In this document: in pieces, positions 16,599 through 24,804 of the stretch | Numbering within the stretch: the first letter of the stretch is position 1 | Layout of the letters: every line of letters starts with the position of its first letter | Assembly: GCF_003350925.1 (NCBI RefSeq) | Contig: NZ_KZ857173.1 | Location: 558,001 to 622,000, forward strand | Reading direction: 5' to 3' | DNA from: Dyella tabacisoli | GTDB lineage: Bacteria > Pseudomonadota > Gammaproteobacteria > Xanthomonadales > Rhodanobacteraceae | DNA length: 64,000 bases | The notes under the pieces: model-generated | What the model saw: only the letters and a program-made list of their open reading frames with translations | Told to the model about the DNA's origin: nothing | The model's database searches: none | Program-made: the position numbers and the translations under genes

Positions 16599-17135
16599 TC
16601 AGAGGGTGGGAAAGGCATTGACGCGGGCCAGCCAGCCCTTGAGAAATTTGCCCATCACAGGCCGACGCTCGACCAACTGGTTGTAGTAGTCCACGCGGCC
16701 TTGCTTGTAACGCCGATACACTTCGGTTTGATCCAGCTCGGCCAAGCGCGCCAGCGTGGCCGGCCCGATCCCGCCATCGACGGCGAGCGGCGGTTTATCG
16801 CTGAGTTGATTGAGTACGCGCTGCAGCAGGCTGCCCGCATTGGCGCCGGCATTCACATTGAAATCGAAAACGATCTCGGCGAGCGGCTGCAAGGCGATCG
16901 TATCGCCACCGATGCGATCCCAGTACATCGCCTTATAGATGACCCCCGCCTGCGCAGGGGTCAGTGCACGCAGGTTGTCCAGGGTCGGGGCAATCTTGAG
17001 CAATGAGTTCGCACAACGGTTGAAGGTTTCCATCGTGATGCCAAGATTGGTCGCACCACCCGGATCATCGGGATCATTGACAAAGCCACCCTCGAACTTG
17101 AGCAGGGTCGGAAAAAACATATCGAAATTAGCCAT
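16599..17135 (-). CDS. GH108-type N-acetylmuramidase (endolysin-like)
   Basis: 178 residues from the ATG at 17135, which is preceded by AAGGGGAGAG. The catalytic motif of glycoside hydrolase family 108 is clear: LKFEGGFVNDPDDPGGATN near residues 12-30, with the acid Glu in EGG. The C-terminal half, with AVDGGIGPATLARLAEL, matches the peptidoglycan-binding domain usual for these enzymes. There is no signal peptide, so release to the wall would need a holin-like pore or another route. It is the first gene of the cluster and is divergent from greB. Related enzymes are known as phage lysins and bacterial muramidases. Confidence 0.88.
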   Translation of the reverse strand: MANFDMFFPTLLKFEGGFVNDPDDPGGATNLGITMETFNRCANSLLKIAPTLDNLRALTPAQAGVIYKAMYWDRIGGDTIALQPLAEIVFDFNVNAGANAGSLLQRVLNQLSDKPPLAVDGGIGPATLARLAELDQTEVYRRYKQGRVDYYNQLVERRPVMGKFLKGWLARVNAFPTL

Positions 17136-17402
17136 GCGTCTCTCCCCTTGGCGATTGACGGCACACCCATGCCATCGGTCGTAGGCCAGCATGACCATCT
17201 CGCCATGCCGGGGGGATCGGTAAATGACTGATATAAGACTTCCGAAAATCCTGGCACGCCGAGGCATCGAAGATGGGCCTGGGCAATTTCCGCTGGGTTG
17301 GTCCAGCAGAAGCGCACAGAGTGCATGGCTGGATTAAGATCATCCCCTCACTCGCCGGACACGGACTTTCGTGCCATACCTGCAACTGCAATCGATAACC
17401 GT

Positions 17403-17900
17403 ATGAGCCGCTGGCGCCCGCCCTCTCCCACCTCCACCGCGATCATCACGCGCGAAGGCTTTGAGAAGCTCAAAGCCGAAGTGGATTACCTATGGCATAC
17501 CTTGCGCCCGGAAGTGGTAAAGGCGCTGGCCGCCGCCGCGGCTGAAGGTGATCGCTCGGAGAATGCCGAGTACATCTATCGCAAAAAGCAGCTCGGCGAA
17601 ATCGATCGCCGCGCGCGCTTTCTGAGCAAGCGCATCCCCGCGCTGAAGGTGGCCGAGGGCGCACCGACCAACCGCGACGCGGTCTTTTTCGGCGCACGCA
17701 TAACGCTGGAAAACATCGACAGCGGCGAGACCCTGCACTATCGCATCGTCGGCCCGGACGAGACCGACGCCAAGCTCGGCTGGATCAGTATCGACTCGCC
17801 GATGGCGCGAGCCATGCTGAAAAAACGCATCGACGACGAGTTCGAGGCCGAGTTGCCCGGCGGCCGCAGCCGTTTCGCCATCGTCGAAGTGAATTACTAA
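17403..17900 (+). CDS. greB: Transcription elongation factor GreB
   Basis: 165 residues starting [20 protein letters not shown]. The N-terminal coiled coil has [12 protein letters not shown] and [16 protein letters not shown] with the conserved acidic tip (Asp-x-x-Glu region) that enters the RNA polymerase secondary channel to promote transcript cleavage. The C-terminal FKBP-like domain has [12 protein letters not shown] and [14 protein letters not shown]. The start at 17403 matches family length better than the upstream ATG at 17298. The 267-base gap to the divergent muramidase gene must hold promoters for both, but none is clear by eye. Confidence 0.95.
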   Translation: MSRWRPPSPTSTAIITREGFEKLKAEVDYLWHTLRPEVVKALAAAAAEGDRSENAEYIYRKKQLGEIDRRARFLSKRIPALKVAEGAPTNRDAVFFGARITLENIDSGETLHYRIVGPDETDAKLGWISIDSPMARAMLKKRIDDEFEAELPGGRSRFAIVEVNY

Positions 17901-17904
17901 ACCA

Positions 17905-17937
17905 GACGGGCGTAAACCAGTGCGGTTTACTCCCGTC
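17905..17937 (+). terminator. Strong hairpin after greB
   Basis: GACGGG-C-GTAAACC pairs with GGTTTAC-T-CCCGTC around an AGTGC loop, starting five bases past the greB stop. No T-run follows. It may terminate with Rho or protect the 3' end, and it also faces the convergent gene ending at 17967. Confidence 0.55.
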
Positions 17938-17966
17938 GGTGCGCCTGCCTGGACTACTTGCTCGAA

Positions 17967-18569
17967 CTACTTACCTTGCGGCGACGGCGGCGCTTGCTGC
18001 ATCAACGCATTGAGCTGCGCCTGATGCGACTCAAAGAAAGCGACGTTGGCCTGATTGACCTTGCTCTGATCGAGCTGACTCGCCGCTTGCGGATCGCTTT
18101 TCGCCTGCGAAGCAATCGCCGCATTCATCAAGGCCAAATTGGCCAGCATAAATTCGCGCGGGGTAAAGCCATGGGTCTTAATCAGCGGCTTGATGCGCGG
18201 ATCGCCCGAAACCGCCCGTTCGGCTAAGTCGTCCAGGTTCTTCACCTGCCCCGGCCCTGGACCTGCCTGCGGCTTGATGCCAAGAGTACGGGCTTCTTTG
18301 GTGGTGGCGATCAGCCGATTGAAAATATCGTCGTTGAGGTTGTAGCTCTTGATCGCCTGCATATCGGCGTCCGGCAGACCTGGGCCAGAACCCGGTCGCG
18401 GCGCCGGTTGAGGCGCCTCTGCGGGCGGGATTCCACTACGAACCTGAGATGGCGCCGCTGACTGCGCCTGAGCATATGCGGCCAGCGGCGATGCCAAAGC
18501 CAGCGCCAGCAACAACACCGACCGCTGTACCGTGGTCAATCGCGAAGAAGGTAAAGGATTGGATTGCAT
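17967..18569 (-). CDS. Exported Gln/Pro-rich protein of unknown function
   Basis: About 200 residues from the ATG at 18569; the adjacent ATG at 18572 is also possible, and GGAG is just upstream. A signal peptide (VLLLALALASPLAAYAQAQ) precedes a Pro/Gly-rich linker (APQPAPRPGSGPGLPDAD). A helical part follows (SYNLNDDIFNRLIATTKEA and REFMLANLALMNAAIA), ending in a Gln-rich tail. It is probably periplasmic. No family is recognised. It stands alone between greB and a DUF3025 gene. Confidence 0.65.
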   Translation of the reverse strand: MQSNPLPSSRLTTVQRSVLLLALALASPLAAYAQAQSAAPSQVRSGIPPAEAPQPAPRPGSGPGLPDADMQAIKSYNLNDDIFNRLIATTKEARTLGIKPQAGPGPGQVKNLDDLAERAVSGDPRIKPLIKTHGFTPREFMLANLALMNAAIASQAKSDPQAASQLDQSKVNQANVAFFESHQAQLNALMQQAPPSPQGK

Positions 18570-18722
18570 CATGGGCTCCGAAGTTTGCGAATCGAGACGT
18601 GCCAGCAAAGTAGCGACATATCACCACATTCGGTTCATCCATGACAAAGTTTTGTGAAGGCGCTTAATCGCATTTTCATAAACCCGGTATGCCCCAGGGC
18701 GCCATGCCCGCATGAATCACCG

Positions 18723-19538
18723 TCAAGCGTCGATCAAGCCAGGCGGCGGATAACGCCGCCCCTCGCGCAAAGGTTGATAACAAGCCGTCTCACGATGAAA
18801 CGCTTCGTCATCGTTATTGGCATGCCAACCGGGAATGCCGGCCAAGGGCAGTGGCCGTAGGTCCAGCGGATCGCGCAGCATGCGCCAATCGGTAATCGCC
18901 TCGGCGCATAGATCAAGCACCCGCTGCGGGTCTTCGCCGGCGATTGCCACGAATACCAGCGCCTTGCCTACCAGCAGCTTGCTCGGGGTCAACGCATGCT
19001 CCAACAGCGCATGGCCGAACAAAGCCAGTTCGATCGAACCGTTGCGCCATGCTTCGCGCCGACGCCAAAACAGGCCGTACCAATCATGCGCATCCCATAA
19101 GGGCAACAAGGTTGGATCGCGCAAGGTAACGACCACGCCGGCCTCGTCGAAATGAGTCTGGGCATATTGCGGACGCGAACGAAGCTTTGGCCCCATACGC
19201 GCAACTTCGGCGATTTGCCGTGCGTTCAACGCACGCTTGAGCGCCGGGTAGCGCAGCCAGATCAGCGCATTGAACAAGTCATGCCAGTTCGCTTCACGCG
19301 TGGCGATCTCGCCGCGCATGGCAATGCGCTGCTCGTAATGCAAACCGTCGGCAAGCAAGGCCGGGCTCTGCACGACAAAACGCTCAGGTGCGTCATCGGG
19401 CAACAAGGCATTGAGCGCCTCGATAGATGGCCAATCGGAGCCGCTCAACAAACCAGCGTATTCACTCCATGCCGCCAGCGGCTGTTGCTCGAACACCGCC
19501 GGCGCAACGTCTTCACGCGATGGTGCGACATAACGCAT
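18723..19538 (-). CDS. DUF3025 domain protein
   Basis: 271 residues with no signal or span. Features of the DUF3025 family as I remember it are the NWHDLFNALIWLRYP segment, the DEAGVVV strand and ELALFGHALLEHAL. The C-terminus has PLPLAGIPGWHANND. The function is not known. It starts 15 bases after the rimO stop on the same strand and is likely cotranscribed with it. The composition is the same as its neighbours. Confidence 0.75.
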   Translation of the reverse strand: MRYVAPSREDVAPAVFEQQPLAAWSEYAGLLSGSDWPSIEALNALLPDDAPERFVVQSPALLADGLHYEQRIAMRGEIATREANWHDLFNALIWLRYPALKRALNARQIAEVARMGPKLRSRPQYAQTHFDEAGVVVTLRDPTLLPLWDAHDWYGLFWRRREAWRNGSIELALFGHALLEHALTPSKLLVGKALVFVAIAGEDPQRVLDLCAEAITDWRMLRDPLDLRPLPLAGIPGWHANNDDEAFHRETACYQPLREGRRYPPPGLIDA

Positions 19539-19553
19539 CGCGCCACCGTGCCT

Positions 19554-20873
19554 TTAGCTCACCAGGCGCGCATGCAGATCGTGCTCGTCGGCATCATCGA
19601 CCACGACATCAACGAACTGACCTGGTTTCAGTGACTGGCCGTTGGCAATGTGCACCACGCCGTCGATTTCCGGCGCATCGGCAGCCGAACGCGCCACCGC
19701 ACCATCGGCGCTGGCGTGATCGACCAGCACTTTGATAGTGCGACCGATCTTGCGCTGCAATTTGGCCGCGGAGATTTCCGCCTGCACCGCCATGAACTGC
19801 TCGAGACGGTCTTCTTTCAGTTCTTCGGAAACCGGGTTCGGCAGCTCGTTGGCCTTGGCGCCATCCACCGGCGAATAGGTGAATGCACCGACGCGATCCA
19901 GTTCAGCCTCGCGCAGGAAATCGAGCAGTTCTTCGAACTCCGCATCGGTCTCGCCGGGAAAGCCGACGATAAAGGTGCTGCGGATGGTCAGGTCCGGTAC
20001 GGCCTTGCGCCAGTTGCGAATGCGCTCCAGCGTCTTGTCGATATTGCCTGGGCGCTTCATCAACTTGAGGATGCGCGGGCTGGCATGCTGAAACGGAATG
20101 TCGAGGTAGGGAAGAATTTTCCCCTCCGCCATCAACGGCATCACTTCGTCCACATGCGGATACGGGTAGACGTAATGCAAGCGTGTCCATGCGCCGAGTT
20201 CAGACAGGCCCTGGCATAGCTCGGTCATGCGCGTGCGATAGCTCTTCTCGCGCCAGGTGCGCTCGGCATACTTCATGTCTACGCCATAGGCGCTGGTGTC
20301 TTGCGAGATCACCAGCAACTCCTTGACCCCACCCTTCACCAGCTTTTCCGCCTCGATCAGCACCTCGTCCACCGGGCGCGATACCAGGTCGCCACGCATC
20401 GACGGAATGATGCAGAAGCTGCAGCGATGATTGCAGCCTTCAGAAATTTTCAAGTAAGCGTAGTGCTTGGGGGTGAGCTTGACCCCGGTATCAGGCACCA
20501 GATCCAGCAATCGATTGCGCTGCGGCGGTATCGCGGTATGCACAGCGCTCATCACGCTGGCGTAATCCTGCGGGCCGCTGATCGCCAGCACATCCGGGTA
20601 GGCCTCGCGAATCAGCTCCGCGCGCTTGCCCAGACAACCGGTGACGATCACCTTGCCGTTCTCGTGCAATGCCTCGCCAATAGCATCCAACGACTCCTGC
20701 ACGGCCGCATCGATAAAACCGCAGGTGTTCACCACCACCGCATCGGCAGCGTCATAACGGGGCACGATCTCGTAACCCTCGACTTTCAACTGGGTCAGGA
20801 TGCGCTCGGAATCGACCAACGCCTTGGGGCAGCCGAGGCTGACGAAACCGATCTTGGGTGAAGCCTGCGACAT
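19554..20873 (-). CDS. rimO: Ribosomal protein uS12 methylthiotransferase
   Basis: 439 residues from the ATG at 20873. This radical SAM enzyme adds a methylthio group to an aspartate of ribosomal protein S12. The N-terminal MTTase domain has [13 protein letters not shown] with further cysteines in VVNTCGFID and VTGCLGK that hold the second cluster. The radical SAM cluster motif is [19 protein letters not shown]-terminal TRAM domain ends the protein. The frame extends upstream through the GGGGAAC repeats, but that extension is Pro/Phe-rich repeat translation and not part of the protein. Confidence 0.95.
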   Translation of the reverse strand: MSQASPKIGFVSLGCPKALVDSERILTQLKVEGYEIVPRYDAADAVVVNTCGFIDAAVQESLDAIGEALHENGKVIVTGCLGKRAELIREAYPDVLAISGPQDYASVMSAVHTAIPPQRNRLLDLVPDTGVKLTPKHYAYLKISEGCNHRCSFCIIPSMRGDLVSRPVDEVLIEAEKLVKGGVKELLVISQDTSAYGVDMKYAERTWREKSYRTRMTELCQGLSELGAWTRLHYVYPYPHVDEVMPLMAEGKILPYLDIPFQHASPRILKLMKRPGNIDKTLERIRNWRKAVPDLTIRSTFIVGFPGETDAEFEELLDFLREAELDRVGAFTYSPVDGAKANELPNPVSEELKEDRLEQFMAVQAEISAAKLQRKIGRTIKVLVDHASADGAVARSAADAPEIDGVVHIANGQSLKPGQFVDVVVDDADEHDLHARLVS

Positions 20874-20940
20874 GGCGCGATACCGTGGGGGTGTTAGGGC
20901 AAACCCGGGATTATACGTTAGTGGGGGGATTGGGGCCGGA

Positions 20941-21010
20941 ACGGGGAACGGGGAACGGGGAACGGGGAACGGGGAACGGGGAACGGGGAACGGGGAACGG
21001 GGAACGGGGA
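20941..21010 (+). repeat. Tandem heptamer array, ten copies of ACGGGGA
   Basis: Seventy bases are ten perfect copies of a 7-bp unit (GGGGAAC in another phase), 67 bases upstream of the rimO start on the divergent side. A perfect array of this length suggests slippage and copy-number variation between strains. An inverted set of four units lies 90 bases away. Confidence 0.95.
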
Positions 21011-21100
21011 AAAGCCTAAAAAGCAGAGGCTGAAAAGCAAGAGCAAAAACAAAAAAGATCAAAAAAGAACACGGAGCTGCAATGCCCCCTCAAATTTCAC

Positions 21101-21128
21101 GTTCCCCGTTCCCCATTCCCCGTTCCCC
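21101..21128 (+). repeat. Inverted heptamer set, four copies of GTTCCCC
   Basis: GTTCCCC, GTTCCCC, ATTCCCC and GTTCCCC are the reverse complement of the unit at 20941-21010. The two sets could pair into a long stem in the rimO to hydrolase intergenic region. Confidence 0.9.
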
Positions 21129-21168
21129 ACTCCTAAAATCCCCTATCACCGCCAGGAGCAACCCCACG

Positions 21169-21843
21169 ATGAGCCAGACGATCCACCTCAATACCACCCG
21201 CATGCAGTGCATCGGGGCCTATCTCGCCCAGCCGGCAGGCAAGCCCAAGGGCGGCATCGTGGTGATTCAGGAGATCTTTGGCGTCAATGCGCATATCCGC
21301 GAGGTTGTCGATGGTTTTGCCGCCGCCGGCTATACCGCGATCGCGCCGGCCTTCTTCGATCACCTGGAAACCGGCGTGGAGCTGGATTACAGCGATGCCG
21401 GCTACGCCAGCGGCAAGCTGTTGGCCACCGAACTGGGCCTGGAGCTTGCAGTGGAAGATGTCGCCAGCGCAGCCGAAGCCATCGCCTCGGCCGGCAAGAT
21501 CGGCACCGTCGGTTATTGCTGGGGCGGCACGGTGGCCCTGCTTAGCGCGCTGCGACTCGGCCTGCCTTCGGTGAGCTATTACGGCTCACGCAACCTGCCC
21601 TTTCTGGGCGAAACGCCAAAAGCGCCGGTGATGTTCCATTTCGGCGAACGCGATAAGAGCATTTCAGCCGAGATGGTCGCCAGGCATCGCGAACAACTGC
21701 CGCAGATGCCGCTTTACACCTACCCGGCCGATCACGCGTTCAATCGCAATATCGATCACCACTACGACGAAGCCAGCGCCAAACTCGCGCTACAACGTAC
21801 GTTGGCGTTCTTCGAGACAAACTTGTGCGCACCGCACCTTTGA
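21169..21843 (+). CDS. Dienelactone hydrolase family protein
   Basis: 224 residues from the ATG at 21169, preceded by AGGAG. It has the alpha/beta hydrolase fold with the cysteine nucleophile in VGYCWGGTVAL, an Asp in GERDKSIS and a His in YPADHAFNRN. This Cys-Asp-His triad is that of dienelactone hydrolases (carboxymethylenebutenolidase), which open lactone rings in aromatic degradation; many family members have other, unknown substrates. The early VVIQEIFGVNAHIREV is a hallmark. It is followed after 49 bases by a HIT gene. Confidence 0.9.
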   Translation: MSQTIHLNTTRMQCIGAYLAQPAGKPKGGIVVIQEIFGVNAHIREVVDGFAAAGYTAIAPAFFDHLETGVELDYSDAGYASGKLLATELGLELAVEDVASAAEAIASAGKIGTVGYCWGGTVALLSALRLGLPSVSYYGSRNLPFLGETPKAPVMFHFGERDKSISAEMVARHREQLPQMPLYTYPADHAFNRNIDHHYDEASAKLALQRTLAFFETNLCAPHL

Positions 21844-21892
21844 ACGATTCGCCGTCATCGCAGCATGTCTCGACCCGCAGGGCTGTTCACCC

Positions 21893-22309
21893 ATGAAACG
21901 AGCTGACTTTATCCTCGACCCGCGATTGCAGGCGGATACCCGGCTGATTACCTCGCTGGCGCTGTGCGACATCTTGCTGATGAACGACACGCGCTTTCCC
22001 TGGCTGATCCTGGTGCCGCGCCGCGGCGGACTGGTCGAGGTCGATGACCTGGGCACGGATGGACAAGCCTTGCTATGGCACGAAGTTCATCGCGCCGCCG
22101 CCGCGCTGCGCAATATCGCGCCTTGCGACAAGCTTAATATCGGTGCGCTGGGCAATATCGTGCGCCAGTTGCACGTGCATGTCGTTGCTCGCCGCGACGG
22201 CGATGCCGCCTGGCCGGCCCCGGTATGGGGCAGCGGTGCGGCTACGCCTTATCCAGATGACGTCTTGGCCGAGCGCGTCGAACAACTACGCACCCGCATT
22301 CTCAATTGA
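21893..22309 (+). CDS. HIT domain protein
   Basis: 138 residues. The histidine triad reads QLHVHVVARRDGD, the variant with Val in place of the last His found in a subgroup of HIT proteins. MNDTRFPWLILVPRR and LNIGALGNIVRQLH are typical of the bacterial branch. HIT proteins hydrolyse nucleotide-linked substrates such as AMP-lysine or dinucleoside polyphosphates; the substrate here is unknown. It may be cotranscribed with the dienelactone hydrolase gene. Confidence 0.88.
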   Translation: MKRADFILDPRLQADTRLITSLALCDILLMNDTRFPWLILVPRRGGLVEVDDLGTDGQALLWHEVHRAAAALRNIAPCDKLNIGALGNIVRQLHVHVVARRDGDAAWPAPVWGSGAATPYPDDVLAERVEQLRTRILN

Positions 22310-22316
22310 CATGCAC

Positions 22317-22345
22317 AAAAAAGCCCGCGGAATCATCCGCGGGCT
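22317..22345 (-). terminator. Rho-independent terminator of the lipoprotein gene
   Basis: AGCCCGCGGA and TCCGCGGGCT form a perfect 10-bp stem with an ATCA loop. On the minus strand it is followed by six T (A-run at 22317-22322 on the plus strand), so it ends the minus transcript. It also lies eight bases past the HIT gene stop. Confidence 0.9.
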
Positions 22346-22364
22346 CGTATAGGCGAAATCGCTC

Positions 22365-22859
22365 TTAACGCTGCGAAGGGCTGTAACCGCCACTGCTGGC
22401 GTCTTTACCCTTCATTTCGTCGTTGGTCTTGACCGGTGCGTGGTAATCCTCAAGATCGCGTGCCTTGGTATCTACCGCGTTGATCTTCTTCAGCGTGCCG
22501 CCGTCGTCGTAGTACACGGTAAAGCCGTAGTCGAGCTGCATGCGTGCCATGAACTCAAGATGCTGCTTGCGGATCTTCGACTCGTCGCTGCGTACCAGCA
22601 GCACGGTCTTGGGCAGCTTGTGCTGGTCTTTGAGGTAGGCGAAATGGCTACCGGTATCGAGCGCTGAAAGCACGGCGCCATCGACCATGAACTGGCCGCT
22701 CTTATAGGCCTGAATGGTGGTGTCGAACTGCCCCTTCACCTGATCGGTGTTGACGGTATCCTTTTTGGAACCGATGACATGGCAACCACTAAGCACCAGC
22801 ATGCTGCCCAGCAGCAGCGCAGCAGCGGCGCGGGTCAGTAGCGTGGAAAAACGGATCAT
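22365..22859 (-). CDS. Putative lipoprotein
   Basis: 164 residues from the ATG at 22859, with AGGAG seven bases upstream. A lipobox, LVLSGC, lies near residue 25. The mature part has GQFDTTIQAYKSGQFMVDGA, LPKTVLLVRSDESKIRKQHL and MARMQLDYGFTVYYDDGGTL. It is likely anchored in the outer membrane. I do not recognise a characterised family. It is the last gene before a clear terminator and follows dcd after 121 bases. Confidence 0.75.
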   Translation of the reverse strand: MIRFSTLLTRAAAALLLGSMLVLSGCHVIGSKKDTVNTDQVKGQFDTTIQAYKSGQFMVDGAVLSALDTGSHFAYLKDQHKLPKTVLLVRSDESKIRKQHLEFMARMQLDYGFTVYYDDGGTLKKINAVDTKARDLEDYHAPVKTNDEMKGKDASSGGYSPSQR

Positions 22860-22979
22860 GCGGATCTCCTGCAATCAATCAGTACGAATAAATTCGAGGC
22901 AACGGAATAAACCATGGAAGTGTAGCGCCGTGCCGGGGGATCGCACGCGGTCCGCACAACCACCGTTCAGCTCAAGGGT

Positions 22980-23546
22980 TCAGGTACGCGGCAAGGTCAC
23001 GCCCTGCTGCCCCTGATACTTGCCGCCACGGTCCTTGTAACTGGTTTCGCACTCTTCGTCCGACTCCAGAAACAGCATCTGCGCCACACCCTCGTTGGCG
23101 TAAATTTTTGCGGGCAGCGGCGTGGTATTGGAGAACTCCAGCGTCACGTGGCCCTCCCACTCCGGCTCCAGCGGCGTCACGTTGACGATGATGCCGCAGC
23201 GCGCGTAGGTACTCTTGCCCAGACAAATCGTCAGCACTTTGCGCGGAATACGAAAGTACTCGACCGTGCGGGCCAGGGCGAAGGAATTGGGCGGAATGAT
23301 GCATACGTCCGCCTCGACATCGACGAAGCTGTTCGGGTCGAAGGCCTTGGGGTCGACGATGGTCGAGTTGATATTGGTAAAGATCTTGAACTCGCGTGCG
23401 CAACGCACGTCGTAGCCGTAGCTGGATGTGCCATAGGACACCAGTTTCTGGCCATCGCGCAGCTTCACCTGGCCGGCCTCATACGGCTCGATCATGCCGT
23501 GCTGCTCGGCCATACGGCGGATCCACTTATCGGATTTGATGCTCAC
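22980..23546 (-). CDS. dcd: dCTP deaminase
   Basis: 188 residues, the normal length. The enzyme deaminates dCTP to dUTP, the first step of thymidylate supply in most proteobacteria. Conserved features are [14 protein letters not shown] at the start, [13 protein letters not shown], the active-site region [31 protein letters not shown] with the catalytic Glu, and [12 protein letters not shown]. It lies in a minus-strand run with apbC and the DUF1287 gene, with a 44-base gap upstream. Confidence 0.96.
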   Translation of the reverse strand: MSIKSDKWIRRMAEQHGMIEPYEAGQVKLRDGQKLVSYGTSSYGYDVRCAREFKIFTNINSTIVDPKAFDPNSFVDVEADVCIIPPNSFALARTVEYFRIPRKVLTICLGKSTYARCGIIVNVTPLEPEWEGHVTLEFSNTTPLPAKIYANEGVAQMLFLESDEECETSYKDRGGKYQGQQGVTLPRT

Positions 23547-23590
23547 ACGATCTCCAGAATGGGGCGTTTACAAGGATAGTCAGGCCTGCC

Positions 23591-24211
23591 TCAGCGCAAG
23601 CGCGTGGCAGAAGATGCGGAAAAATAGCGGAAATGGCCGATAACCTGCCAGCTAAACAGCACATCTTCTTCGCGAGCACCCCAGCCTTTGTTGTGAATCA
23701 CTAGCGGGCGCAGGCCATCGCGGCTGCGTCGCTCGGTCACGATACCAATATGCGGCGCCCCCTGCTCCAGCCGCCAGGAGACGATGTCGCCAGGCTGGTA
23801 ATCGTCCGCTTGCTTGCTCGCTTTAAGTGCCATGCCGTGCCGGCGGAAGTAGGTTTCGAGGTTGGGCACGCGCCGATGGTCGATATTGGAATCGGGGCCG
23901 CGCATGCCCCACATATTCGGATAAGCGGCGAAATGGGCGCCCATATCGCGGTTCAACTGCAATTGCAGGTCAATGCCAGCCCCGCGCAAGGCACGCACGA
24001 CCACATCGGCGCAAACGCCACGCCATAACGGCAAATCGCCGCCTGGAAACGCCAGTGGTTGATAGCGGGAGTCGTAAATCAGCGTACGGCCGACCTGATG
24101 ATGCGTCGCCTTCAGTATGCGTGCCGTATCCGCAGCGGGGGTGCTTGCCGCCAGCGGCGCGGCCCAACCCACAGCCCAGACCACTCCCATCAGCCATCCA
24201 TAGATTTTCAT
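23591..24211 (-). CDS. DUF1287 exported protein (NlpC/P60-like fold)
   Basis: 206 residues from the ATG at 24211. A signal peptide (WLMGVVWAVGWAAPLAAS) precedes the DUF1287 domain with DSRYQPLAFPGGDLP, RGVCADVVVRALRGAG (Cys in the expected nucleophile position), QPGDIVSW and PHIGIVTERRS. DUF1287 proteins resemble NlpC/P60 cysteine peptidases and may act on the wall; this activity is not proven for the family as far as I know. It sits between the FMN reductase gene and dcd with short gaps. Confidence 0.85.
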   Translation of the reverse strand: MKIYGWLMGVVWAVGWAAPLAASTPAADTARILKATHHQVGRTLIYDSRYQPLAFPGGDLPLWRGVCADVVVRALRGAGIDLQLQLNRDMGAHFAAYPNMWGMRGPDSNIDHRRVPNLETYFRRHGMALKASKQADDYQPGDIVSWRLEQGAPHIGIVTERRSRDGLRPLVIHNKGWGAREEDVLFSWQVIGHFRYFSASSATRLR

Positions 24212-24252
24212 CGCGCTCCAGCGTGGGTCCACTCAATCCGTCCGGGTCATGG

Positions 24253-24804
24253 TCATCGAGATAGCACCTGCAGCTCGGTGGCCAGGGTATTCAGGATATT
24301 TCGCAAAGGCGCAGTCAACGTGGCCTCCGCCGAGATCCGTGCCATATCGCAAGGCCCACCGGGCAACGGGATGCCCACATCCAGCCATATCTGTGCCGAC
24401 ATGGTCGTCAGAATTTCACGCAATGCGGCATGCGCCATGGTGGCCCGCCCGGAGGCATTGATGAGGACCACCGGCTTGCCGGGAAACTCGGTGCTACCGA
24501 CCAGCCAATCCAGCAAATTCTTGAACGCACCCGGCACACCGTGAGCATATTCCGGGCAGGCGATCAGCAGCGCATCGCTGCCGTCCACGGCCTGGCGCAA
24601 CGCAAGCACCGGCGCAGGCAGCGGCTCGATCTCGTCATCGGGATTGAATAACGGCAAGCTGGCGAGATCGGCATAAACCGTCAGCTCCAGCGTTGCCGGC
24701 GCTAACGACCGAGCGACCTGCAGCAAGGCCGTATTGGAAGACGCGCGGCGCAGGCTGCCGGACAAACACAACACGCGCCGAGGCACTGCGCTCAGTTCGC
24801 TCAA
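24253..24804 (-). CDS. NADPH-dependent FMN reductase
   Basis: 183 residues of flavodoxin-like fold. The phosphate-binding start is LCLSGSLRRASSNTALL. The second motif is IACPEYAHGVPGAFKNLLDWL, typical of the ArsH/chromate-reductase-like family. These enzymes reduce flavins, quinones or chromate with NAD(P)H. The start appears to be a TTG overlapping the apbC stop (TTGA), so the genes are coupled; GTG codons 18 or 30 bases downstream are alternatives. Coupling to an Fe-S carrier suggests supply of electrons, but that is inference. Confidence 0.85.
   Translation of the reverse strand: MSELSAVPRRVLCLSGSLRRASSNTALLQVARSLAPATLELTVYADLASLPLFNPDDEIEPLPAPVLALRQAVDGSDALLIACPEYAHGVPGAFKNLLDWLVGSTEFPGKPVVLINASGRATMAHAALREILTTMSAQIWLDVGIPLPGGPCDMARISAEATLTAPLRNILNTLATELQVLSR

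Noticed and set aside
12641-17135. Prophage
   Set aside because: Only lysis-like genes are present. No integrase, attachment site, terminase, capsid or tail genes occur on either side, and the flanks are host genes.
20941-21010. CRISPR array
   Set aside because: The repeat is 7 bp without spacers, and no cas genes are present.
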